Source: Christensenella sp. UBA4651 (GTDB taxonomy: Bacteria; Bacillota; Clostridia; Christensenellales; UBA1242). From it: a stretch of DNA of 22,780 nt. Location of the stretch: positions 7,994 to 30,773 of the forward strand of contig DHMD01000030.1 of the NCBI GenBank assembly GCA_002405615.1, in the 5' to 3' direction. Of this stretch, positions 13,732-21,508 are shown in pieces; the stretch's first letter is position 1, and each line of letters begins with the position of its first letter. Below the pieces are notes generated by a model. That model was not told the origin of the DNA, did not search any database, and saw nothing but the letters and a program-made list of their open reading frames with translations. Made by a program: the position numbers and the translations under genes.

Positions 13732-15927
13732 TTACGACATATTGCTTGGGTTAATTTCCACAAACACACTACATTTAGGGTGTTTATCTTCCGAAACAAT
13801 ACGATAAATCTCATCATCAATCTCTTGCGAATGCGTCAACTTGTAACGCAAAATAATCTGAAACCTGTACTTGTTCTCAATCCTAGTTATCGGCGAACTC
13901 ATCGCCTTGCAATACAAAAAGTCCTCGATATATTTTTCACGCAAATTACCTACCGCCTCAAACATTCTAGCAGTAGTGGCGTGTGCCTCATCACGATTTT
14001 CTGAAACAACCAGCAGCCTAACAATTCTACTAAAAGGCGGGAAACAAGTTACCTCACGCAAGTTGATTTCTTTTGCATAAAACCCCAGATAATCATAATT
14101 TGACGCAAAGCGATAAACGTAGTTACGAGGAGTGTAAGTTTGCAAAATGACCTTACCCTCTTTTTCCGCACGCCCAGCACGCCCCGCAACTTGCGTAATC
14201 AACTGAAACGCGCGCTCGGGGGCACGATAATCGCTAAAATGCAGCCCCATATCGGCATTGACAATACCCACAAGGGTAACATTAGGGAAATCGTGTCCTT
14301 TGGCAATCATTTGCGTCCCGACCAAAATACACGGTTTTGTTTCGGCAAATTTTTGCAAAATTTCGTTTAGGTCGTTCTTGTTTTTTGTAGTATCAAAATC
14401 CATTCGCAGAATAGTAACATTCGGGAACTTCTCACGCAATTCCTCTACAACTTTTTGAGTACCAATCGCACCCATACGCAGATAACTGCTGCCACATTCG
14501 GGGCAATTTGTGAGTGCCTTGTACCGCCTATGGCAATAATGGCACTTTAACTCATTATCCTCTTTGTGATAAACTAAGGACACATCACAATCCTGACATT
14601 TCGCAACATACCCACATTCACGACAAATCATATAACTAGAAAAGCCTCGGCGGTTCAGAAACAGCATAGCCTGATTACCTTCATCAACGCAAGCGTGCAG
14701 TTCGGCAAGCAGTGTTTCGCTAAAAATCCCTGTGTTGCCATTATGCAATTCATCACACATATTTACAATCTTGATAACTGGCATAGGCCTAGAATTTGCA
14801 CGATTAGGCAAACTATGCAAAACATACTCGCCACTCTTTGCTTTTGTAAAAGATTCTAAACTAGGCGTAGCACTACCAAAAACCACAGGACAATGATTAT
14901 ACTGCCCCCTAAGGATAGCGACAGTATGCGTATCAAACCGAGGATTTGCCTCCGCCTTGTAACTCGGGTCGTGTTCCTCATCGAGAATAATTGCCCCCAA
15001 ATTACTCAAAGGAGCAAAAATAGCACTCCTCGCCCCAATCGCAATTTTGGCAGCCCCAGTTCTGAGCCTCTGCCATTCGTCAAACCTCTCGCCCGCACTC
15101 AGCCCGCTATGCAATATCGCAACCTCATTACCAAAGCGTGCGGTAAAAGTGGACAACACTTGCGGAGTGAGCGAAATCTCGGGAACGAGCAAAATTGCAG
15201 TCTTGCCCTCTGCCAAAACTTGATTGATGATATGCATATACACCTCAGTCTTGCCTGAACCTGTAACGCCAAACAAGAGATGTGTCTTATCCCGCATTGC
15301 CAAAATTCCGTCCACTGCTTTTTGCTGCATATCTGATAACGTTACCGCCTTGTCTTGCTTCTCAATAACCTTGGGAGCCCGCAACTTATTTTTGGTGCTA
15401 ACTTTCAAGTAGCCCGCATCCACGAGCTTCTTGACATTATTTATTCCATACTTGCGGTTGAGTTCTGCCTGCGGATAACTCTCATTTACCACGAGGTTGC
15501 CAATCAACTCCATTTGCTTTGTCGCATTTTTGCGAACGGAAAGAAGCAACTCCTCTGCATTAAAATTGCTATCCACCGTCAAATAGTTGACATATAGCGG
15601 CTTCGCCCGCCCATTACGCAATTGAGTCGGGATAAACAGCCTCATACAATCGACATTTCGTAGGTGAAAAATCCGCTTTAACCTATCATTCAACTCGATA
15701 AATTCAGGCAAAAGCACTGGATAATCATCTTTGGCACTAATGATACTCTTTATCTGTTCGGGCGGCAAATCGCTCTTTTCTTTGAGTCGCAAAACATATC
15801 CCTCAATAATTCGCCTACCAAAAGGAACATTTACTCTTTGCCCCGCAACGGTATCAAAAAGAGCGGCATAATCAAACACCTTGTCGACTTGCTCATTAGA
15901 AATATCCACAATGACTTCGGCTATCAT
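13732..15927 (-). CDS. priA: Primosomal replication-restart helicase PriA
   Basis: This 731-residue protein is full length for PriA. It has an N-terminal DNA-binding and winged-helix part (about 1-190), then helicase lobes with Walker A GVTGSGKT, the DEEH box in ILDEEHDPSYK, and motifs GTQMIAKGHDFP and QVAGRAGRAEKEG. Between the lobes lies the zinc domain with eight Cys in four pairs (CREC, CQDC, CHYC, CPEC). PriA binds stalled forks and loads the replisome through DnaB-loading partners. The ATG follows AGGAGGAG and lies 15 bases after rpoZ. The rpoZ-priA pairing is a common Firmicutes arrangement, though coaBC, often between them, is absent here. Confidence 0.95.
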   Translation of the reverse strand: MIAEVIVDISNEQVDKVFDYAALFDTVAGQRVNVPFGRRIIEGYVLRLKEKSDLPPEQIKSIISAKDDYPVLLPEFIELNDRLKRIFHLRNVDCMRLFIPTQLRNGRAKPLYVNYLTVDSNFNAEELLLSVRKNATKQMELIGNLVVNESYPQAELNRKYGINNVKKLVDAGYLKVSTKNKLRAPKVIEKQDKAVTLSDMQQKAVDGILAMRDKTHLLFGVTGSGKTEVYMHIINQVLAEGKTAILLVPEISLTPQVLSTFTARFGNEVAILHSGLSAGERFDEWQRLRTGAAKIAIGARSAIFAPLSNLGAIILDEEHDPSYKAEANPRFDTHTVAILRGQYNHCPVVFGSATPSLESFTKAKSGEYVLHSLPNRANSRPMPVIKIVNMCDELHNGNTGIFSETLLAELHACVDEGNQAMLFLNRRGFSSYMICRECGYVAKCQDCDVSLVYHKEDNELKCHYCHRRYKALTNCPECGSSYLRMGAIGTQKVVEELREKFPNVTILRMDFDTTKNKNDLNEILQKFAETKPCILVGTQMIAKGHDFPNVTLVGIVNADMGLHFSDYRAPERAFQLITQVAGRAGRAEKEGKVILQTYTPRNYVYRFASNYDYLGFYAKEINLREVTCFPPFSRIVRLLVVSENRDEAHATTARMFEAVGNLREKYIEDFLYCKAMSSPITRIENKYRFQIILRYKLTHSQEIDDEIYRIVSEDKHPKCSVFVEINPSNMS

Positions 15928-15942
15928 CCCGCTCCTCCTAAA

Positions 15943-16170
15943 TTAGTAATCTTTCTCGCCCGCTCTAACTTTGCCCTCGTAAACCTCGTCAGCAGCAATA
16001 GCGATAACCTTTGGGTCCTTGTCATTTGGCTCGCCCATAAGGTACTCACTATTCAGCATTTTTGCACGCTTGGCAATCAAGCAAGTAAGCAAAAATTTGT
16101 TGCCCACTTTTTGAGTCAACTCATCAATAGGTGGCTCCATCATAACATAATCTTTGTCTTCGTATTCCAT
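15943..16170 (-). CDS. rpoZ: RNA polymerase omega subunit
   Basis: This 75-residue protein contains the omega core PPIDELTQKVGNKFLLTCLIAKRAKML, which helps fold and hold the beta-prime subunit, followed by the VIAIAADEVYEGKV helix. The length fits short Firmicutes omega proteins (about 65-75). The acidic N-terminus before PPID is slightly longer than usual. It lies 9 bases after gatB with its own AGGAG ribosome site, and 15 bases before priA. The usual partner gmk is not in this window. Confidence 0.93.
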   Translation of the reverse strand: MEYEDKDYVMMEPPIDELTQKVGNKFLLTCLIAKRAKMLNSEYLMGEPNDKDPKVIAIAADEVYEGKVRAGEKDY

Positions 16171-16179
16171 ACAAAACTC

Positions 16180-17598
16180 CTATTTAATCAATTCATTAAC
16201 AATTTCATTTACCATTTTTGGATTAGCCTTGCCTTGGGTTGCCTTCATCGCTTGCCCTACAAAGAACGCCATAGTCTTGGAATTGCCATCACGCAACTCC
16301 TGCACAGCCTTTGGATTAGCGTCAACGATTTTTTGGATAACCTCACGCAAAGCACCTGAATCGTTCATCTGTTTGAGTCCAAGTTTGTCAACTAACGCCT
16401 CAGGGTCGCCGCCCTCATTCCACAAAATATCAAAAATCTTGCGTGCGCCCGCTTGGTTAATCTCATCAGACTTGTACATTTTGAGCATTTTTGCCAAAGC
16501 CGCAGGGTCAACAGGAATAGTCTTTTCCTCTTCCTCAATCGCGTTCAACTTTTTGAACACTTCTGCCGTAATCCAGTTGCACACAAACTTTGGCTCATCA
16601 AAGTCGTGGATTACCGCCTCAAAGAAATCTGCGTACTTTTTCTCATTTGTCAAAAGCACAGCGTCTTGCTCACTCAGCCCCAACTCAATATACCTAGCCT
16701 TGCGGGCTGGTGCGAGTTCGGGGAGTTTCGCCCTAATTGACTCGATGTACTCGTCCGTAACAGTAAGCGGCACTAGGTCAGGGTCAGGGAAATAACGATA
16801 ATCCTGACTATCCTCCTTGGTACGCATTGAGTAGGTCTTCCCCTTCTCATCATCCCAACGGCGAGTTTCCTGTATAATTTCGCCACCGTTTTCTAACACC
16901 TCAATCTGCCTCTGTGATTCGTACCTAATTGCATGCAACACCGCTCTAAATGAGTTGAGGTTCTTTAGTTCGGTACGAGTACCCAAAGGTTCACCTGGCT
17001 TGTTTACCGAAATGTTTACATCAAAACGGATACTACCCTCTTGCATCTTGCAATCGCTCACACCGACATATAGTAGAGTGCTACGCAACTTTTCGAGGTA
17101 AGCTACCGCCTCCTCCGCACTATTCATATCAGGCTCGGACACAATCTCAATCAGCGGAACACCGCCACGGTTATAGTCAACCAATGTACCTTGATTACTG
17201 TGAATAAGTTTACCAGCATCTTCCTCCAAATGGATACGGTTCAGCCTAATAAACTTCTTCTTGCCGTCCACCTCGATTTCTAGTCCGCCGCCCAAGCATA
17301 GTGGGTACTCCAACTGCGAAATCTGGTAAGCCTTACACAAGTCGGGGTAGAAATAGTTCTTCCTCTCAAAAACAGAGTAATTATTAATCTTGCAACCTAC
17401 TGCCAAGCCCATCAAGATTGCTCGCTCTACTGCATCACGGTTTAGAACTGGCAAAGCACCCGGCATTGCAGTACATACAGGGCAACAATGCGTGTTTGGT
17501 TCGCCTCCAAATTCATTACGGCAACCGCAGAAACACTTTGTCTTGGTATTGAGTTCGCTATGAACCTCCAAGCCGATTACAGTATTGTATTCAGACAT
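16180..17598 (-). CDS. gatB: Asp-tRNA(Asn)/Glu-tRNA(Gln) amidotransferase subunit B
   Basis: GatB (472 residues) binds misacylated tRNA and activates its Glu or Asp side chain with ATP, using ammonia channelled from GatA. The N-terminus IGLEVHSELNT, the zinc-binding Cys region (CFCGC then HCCPVC), and the catalytic cradle block FERKNYFYPDLCKAYQISQ are typical. The GatB/YqeY tail domain occupies about residues 325-470 and ends in MVNEIVNELIK. Its ATG follows the gatA stop with no gap, and its AAGGAGGG ribosome site lies inside the gatA end. The presence of gatCAB implies that Gln-tRNA(Gln) and/or Asn-tRNA(Asn) is made by transamidation. Confidence 0.96.
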   Translation of the reverse strand: MSEYNTVIGLEVHSELNTKTKCFCGCRNEFGGEPNTHCCPVCTAMPGALPVLNRDAVERAILMGLAVGCKINNYSVFERKNYFYPDLCKAYQISQLEYPLCLGGGLEIEVDGKKKFIRLNRIHLEEDAGKLIHSNQGTLVDYNRGGVPLIEIVSEPDMNSAEEAVAYLEKLRSTLLYVGVSDCKMQEGSIRFDVNISVNKPGEPLGTRTELKNLNSFRAVLHAIRYESQRQIEVLENGGEIIQETRRWDDEKGKTYSMRTKEDSQDYRYFPDPDLVPLTVTDEYIESIRAKLPELAPARKARYIELGLSEQDAVLLTNEKKYADFFEAVIHDFDEPKFVCNWITAEVFKKLNAIEEEEKTIPVDPAALAKMLKMYKSDEINQAGARKIFDILWNEGGDPEALVDKLGLKQMNDSGALREVIQKIVDANPKAVQELRDGNSKTMAFFVGQAMKATQGKANPKMVNEIVNELIK

Positions 17599-19041
17599 TT
17601 ACTTACCCTCCTTACTAGACAATTCCGCCGCTTTTGCCACACGATAAATAGTAGCCTCATCAAAATGCTTGGCAATAATTTGCATACCCATTGGCAAGCC
17701 CTCGCTAGACACGCCACAAGGCATACTCAACGCAGGCACACCCGCAATGTTGATCGGCACAGTAAATATATCAGTCAAGTACATCGCAACAGGGTCGTTT
17801 GACTTCTCGCCCAACTTAAACGCTGTTGTCGCAGTTGTAGGACAAATCAAAACATCGCACTGTGTAAATACATCTTCAAATTCTTTGCGAATAACCTTTT
17901 GCACTCTCTTTGCCTTACGATAAAATGCGTCAAAATATCCACTACTCAACACATAGTTACCTAGCATAATTCTACGCTTTACCTCTTTGCCAAAGCCTTG
18001 GGTACGAGATTTGAAATACAAATCAACCACATCACTATAACTCTCGGCACGCACGCCGTACTTTACACCGTCAAAACGAGCCAAGTTACTAGCAGCCTCC
18101 GCTGATGACAAAATATAATATGTCGCAAGCGAGGTATCCAGACTCGGCAAATCAACATCGACTACACTAGCACCCATACCAACCAAAGCATCCACTCTCG
18201 CCATAATTGCGTCCCGAACTTCCGAATTCAATTCCTCGGTAAAGAATTGCTTGGCAATACCGATTTTTAGACCCTTGACGCCTTTGTTGATTTCTGACAC
18301 AAAACTAGGGACTTCCGCCGCAGACGAGGTCATATCCATCTCATCTCTGCCCGAGATGATTTCGGCGAGCAAGGCATTATCCTCTACTGTACGAGTGATA
18401 GGCCCTACTTGGTCGAGAGAACTAGCAAAAGCCACAACGCCATATCTCGAAACCCTACCATATGTAGGCTTTAGCCCGACAACACCACAAAAACTACTAG
18501 GCTCACGGATAGAACCACCAGTATCCGTACCCAAACTACCGAAACATTGCTTGGCAGCCACAGTACAAGCACTACCACCACTACTACCACCTGGTACACG
18601 AGTAGGGTCAACAGGGTTCTTTACCGCACCGAATGCCGAATTTTCGTTACTACTACCCATTGCAAATTCGTCCATATTAGCCTTTGCAATAATAATCGCA
18701 CCAGCATCATACAATTTTTTCGCACAAGTAGCGGTATAAGGCGAAACAAAATTCTCCAAAAACTTGCTAGCACAAGTCGTCTTTGTCCCAACCAAGTTGA
18801 TGTTATCCTTGATTACGAGAGGCACGCCCCCCAAAACTCCGACATCACAGTTAGCCTTCCTACGCTCATCAATCTCCCTAGCACGAGCCAAACTCTCCTC
18901 ACGGTATGTAGAGTTGAGTGCGTTGAGGTCAGCGGTCGCAGCAATTCGGTCAAAACAAGCCTCAACTAACTCCACAGAGGTAGCCTCTCCCGCTCTCAAT
19001 TTCTCAATAATTTCAGTCAAACTACAATCCAAATAACTCAT
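17599..19041 (-). CDS. gatA: Asp-tRNA(Asn)/Glu-tRNA(Gln) amidotransferase subunit A
   Basis: GatA (480 residues) is the glutaminase of the complex and an amidase-signature enzyme. The Ser-cisSer-Lys triad is visible: Lys78 in PLVIKDN, cis-Ser153 in PGGSSGGSAC and nucleophile Ser177 in DTGGSIREP, almost the same numbers as in Staphylococcus aureus GatA. The conserved GLKPTYGRVSRYGVVAFASSLDQ block follows. Ammonia from Gln passes to GatB. An AGGAG ribosome site overlaps the gatC stop, and the gap to gatC is one base, so the two are translationally coupled. Confidence 0.97.
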   Translation of the reverse strand: MSYLDCSLTEIIEKLRAGEATSVELVEACFDRIAATADLNALNSTYREESLARAREIDERRKANCDVGVLGGVPLVIKDNINLVGTKTTCASKFLENFVSPYTATCAKKLYDAGAIIIAKANMDEFAMGSSNENSAFGAVKNPVDPTRVPGGSSGGSACTVAAKQCFGSLGTDTGGSIREPSSFCGVVGLKPTYGRVSRYGVVAFASSLDQVGPITRTVEDNALLAEIISGRDEMDMTSSAAEVPSFVSEINKGVKGLKIGIAKQFFTEELNSEVRDAIMARVDALVGMGASVVDVDLPSLDTSLATYYILSSAEAASNLARFDGVKYGVRAESYSDVVDLYFKSRTQGFGKEVKRRIMLGNYVLSSGYFDAFYRKAKRVQKVIRKEFEDVFTQCDVLICPTTATTAFKLGEKSNDPVAMYLTDIFTVPINIAGVPALSMPCGVSSEGLPMGMQIIAKHFDEATIYRVAKAAELSSKEGK

Positions 19042-19042
19042 A

Positions 19043-19336
19043 TTACTCCTCCACCACTGTTACAGGAACCAAAAATGCCGTATCTTCGCTAGCGGGAGCA
19101 TTAGCAATAATCTCTGCCGCAGGCAAACTAGGTTTTATCACATCAGCCCTCAATTGTGTATCCGCATCAATCGTGTCCTCCAAAAGGTCGACTTTGCTAA
19201 CATCGACCTTGTTGATTGCATCAACTTGCTCCAAAATTGCGTCAAATTCGCCCAAAAATTGATTAGCCTCATCATCAGAAAATTCCAAACGACTCAACTT
19301 TGCCAATTTTTTGACTTCTTGTATAGTAATACTCAT
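19043..19336 (-). CDS. gatC: Asp-tRNA(Asn)/Glu-tRNA(Gln) amidotransferase subunit C
   Basis: GatC (97 residues) wraps around GatA and holds it to GatB. It shows the family pattern: an N-terminal VKKLAKLSRLEFSDDEANQF helix, an FDAILEQVDAINKVD helix, and an LRADV then PASEDTAFLVPVTVVEE tail. I use the ATG at 19336 because AAAGG lies 9 bases upstream; the in-frame ATG at 19345 directly abuts that site. It is first in the operon, 29 bases after the -10 of a strong promoter. Confidence 0.94.
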   Translation of the reverse strand: MSITIQEVKKLAKLSRLEFSDDEANQFLGEFDAILEQVDAINKVDVSKVDLLEDTIDADTQLRADVIKPSLPAAEIIANAPASEDTAFLVPVTVVEE

Positions 19337-19364
19337 CTCACACATCCTTTAATTAATACTTTTA

Positions 19365-19393
19365 ACTATACCACAAACCACCATTTATGTCAA
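19365..19393 (-). promoter_or_regulatory. Strong sigma-A promoter of the gatCAB-rpoZ-priA-rsgA-rpe operon
   Basis: On the minus strand a perfect TTGACA -35 (19388-19393), a 17-bp spacer and a TATAGT -10 (19365-19370) preceded by TGG (extended -10). It is the best promoter in the window. No terminator is seen on the minus strand from here until 12001, so one transcript of about 7 kb is possible. Confidence 0.88.
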
Positions 19394-19495
19394 TCTTTTT
19401 ATTTGCGAGTTTTACTGATTTTTGGTCTAAAATTTACAAATTTCAAAAATCGCCACTAGGCAATATAATTTTACTACAACGCTCCCTTTTTAGAC

Positions 19496-19520
19496 AAAAA
19501 GAGTGCTTTTACTTGCACTC
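19496..19520 (-). terminator. Intrinsic terminator after ligA
   Basis: On the minus strand GAGTGC-AAGTAAAA-GCACTC is a perfect 6-bp stem followed by five T, 6 bases past the ligA stop. It separates pcrA-ligA from the gatCAB operon. Confidence 0.85.
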
Positions 19521-19526
19521 CAATCA

Positions 19527-21497
19527 TCACGCATTTTTAATAATAGCCAAAAATTCCTCTTCATTGAGTATTGCCACGCCCAAAGCCTTGGCTTTCTCAT
19601 ACTTACTCCCCGGCTCATCGCCCAACAAAACAAAACTCGTATTTTTGCTCACGCTAGACGAAACAGCGCCGCCGTTTTGCTCAATCAGTTTTGTTGCCTC
19701 TTGACGAGTAAGTGTAGGCAAAGTCCCAGTTAATACAAAAGTTTTGTCCTTGAACTTGCCACCGCCGGCCGCTTGATTGTACCTAATTTCCACACCAGCG
19801 TCCAGCAGCGCATCAATCGTCCTCGCATTATCCTCATCAGCAAAAAACTCCACAATACTACTCGCCACGACATCGCCTATATCACGAATACTACTGAGGT
19901 CAGCCTCATTTGCTTGACGCAGAGCAGATAATGTCGGAAATTTCTTTGCCAAATCTTTCGCCGTCTTGATGCCTACATTATTTATACCCAAGGCAAAGAT
20001 AAAGTTGGCGAAATCGATATTTTTGCTCTTTTTGATACTCTCGATAATATTATTACTCTTTTTATCCTTGAAACTATCCAATTTCATTAAATCATCTAAT
20101 GTGAGTTTATACAAATCAGATACCGAGCGAACATTAAGCTCGGAATACAACTGGTCGACAATTTTATCCCTAATACCCTCAATATTCATCGCATCTCTGC
20201 CACAAAAATGAATCAACCTCTCCTTAATTTGTCCTGCACAATTTTTGTTCGGACAAAATAAGTTCGCACCCACCTCGACCAAAAGTGAATTACAAACGGG
20301 ACAGTTGATGATTTTGTGAATTGGGCGAGAATCGGGATAGTCCTGAGCAAGTCCTAGAATTTCAGGAATTACCTCATTACTACGCCTAATAAAGACTAGG
20401 CTATTGATTTTGACTTGTTTACGCAAAATGTCGTCCCAGTTGTTTAGCGTGGCACGACTGATTGTCGCACCTGCAATTTCCACTGGGTCGAGAACTGCAA
20501 GCGGCGTAACTTTACCTGTTCTGCCGACCTGCCAAATTACATCACGCAAAGTCGTGGTAACTTCTAGTGCCTCAAATTTGTATGCCAACGCCCATTTGGG
20601 GAATCGAATTGTAAAACCTAATTCTTCACGAGTCGACATCTCGTTAATTTTGATAACAACCCCGTCAATTAAAATGTCGATAATGTCCCTTTGCTTATCA
20701 ATCTGATTGATAACCTCCATAATTCCTCGCAAATCCTTGCGCACTTCAAAGAAATTACCGACCAAAAACTTGTTTTGTATCAAGAAATCACGCAGTTCCA
20801 CCTGAGTTGCAAAAGCCTTACCAACTATCACGGGGATACCATAGGCAAAAAAGTCGAGATTGCGGCTAGCAGTAACTTTGGGGTCGAGATTTCTAATTGC
20901 CCCCGCTACTGCGTTACGAGCATTTTTGAGAGGCCCATCCGTAGTCTTGTTGTACTTTTCTAGTTCGCTGAGTAGCATTACGCCCTCACCCTCTACTACA
21001 ATATGCCCCTTAAAAGGTATAGACAAAGGCACACTTCGTATGGTTTTGACCTGCGCTGTTACATCTTCACCAACATTACCGTTACCACGAGTGGCAGCTT
21101 TGATTAAGTATCCGTCCTCGTATGTAAGCGCTAACCTTAAACCGTCAAATTTGTATTCCAGAGTAAACTCTGTATTTGGATACTCGCTCAATACTTTATC
21201 AACCCAAGCTGCTAGTTCGCCCTCGGTTTGAGCCTTGTCTAGGCTAAACAACCTCGACTCGTGAGTAACTTTGGTAAAGCCTTTTGCGACCATATCTCCG
21301 ACTCTCTGCGTAGGACTATCGGGCAAAATATACCCCGTCTGTTTCTCCAAGTCTAGCAGGGTATAGTACGCAATATCATAATCTTTGTCCGACACAATCG
21401 GAGCGTCTAGTACATGATAATGATAGTTATATTTGTTGACTTTTGCCACCAAATCTTCTATCTGTTTTTTTACCTCATCATTCAAAACAACACTCAT
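19527..21497 (-). CDS. ligA: NAD-dependent DNA ligase
   Basis: LigA (656 residues) seals nicks in replication and repair, using NAD as the adenylate source. Visible parts are the Ia domain (HYHVLDAPIVSDKDYD), the adenylation motif EYKFDG with Lys116, TRGNGNVGEDVT, the OB fold, a Cys4 zinc finger (CPVC then CPNKNC), helix-hairpin-helix repeats (about 470-565) and a C-terminal BRCT domain (about 580-656, TFVLTGTLPTLTRQEA). All domains are present. An AAGGGGAG ribosome site precedes the ATG, 11 bases after pcrA, so pcrA-ligA form an operon as is usual in Firmicutes. Confidence 0.97.
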   Translation of the reverse strand: MSVVLNDEVKKQIEDLVAKVNKYNYHYHVLDAPIVSDKDYDIAYYTLLDLEKQTGYILPDSPTQRVGDMVAKGFTKVTHESRLFSLDKAQTEGELAAWVDKVLSEYPNTEFTLEYKFDGLRLALTYEDGYLIKAATRGNGNVGEDVTAQVKTIRSVPLSIPFKGHIVVEGEGVMLLSELEKYNKTTDGPLKNARNAVAGAIRNLDPKVTASRNLDFFAYGIPVIVGKAFATQVELRDFLIQNKFLVGNFFEVRKDLRGIMEVINQIDKQRDIIDILIDGVVIKINEMSTREELGFTIRFPKWALAYKFEALEVTTTLRDVIWQVGRTGKVTPLAVLDPVEIAGATISRATLNNWDDILRKQVKINSLVFIRRSNEVIPEILGLAQDYPDSRPIHKIINCPVCNSLLVEVGANLFCPNKNCAGQIKERLIHFCGRDAMNIEGIRDKIVDQLYSELNVRSVSDLYKLTLDDLMKLDSFKDKKSNNIIESIKKSKNIDFANFIFALGINNVGIKTAKDLAKKFPTLSALRQANEADLSSIRDIGDVVASSIVEFFADEDNARTIDALLDAGVEIRYNQAAGGGKFKDKTFVLTGTLPTLTRQEATKLIEQNGGAVSSSVSKNTSFVLLGDEPGSKYEKAKALGVAILNEEEFLAIIKNA

Positions 21498-21508
21498 TTT
21501 ACTCCCCT

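Noticed and set aside
15838..16359. 173-codon plus-strand ORF across priA, rpoZ and gatB
   Set aside because: It runs antisense through three confidently identified genes and shows no domain.
18560..18600. Short trinucleotide-like repeat in gatA
   Set aside because: It encodes the GGSSGGS active-site loop with similar Gly and Ser codons; it is not a microsatellite of note.
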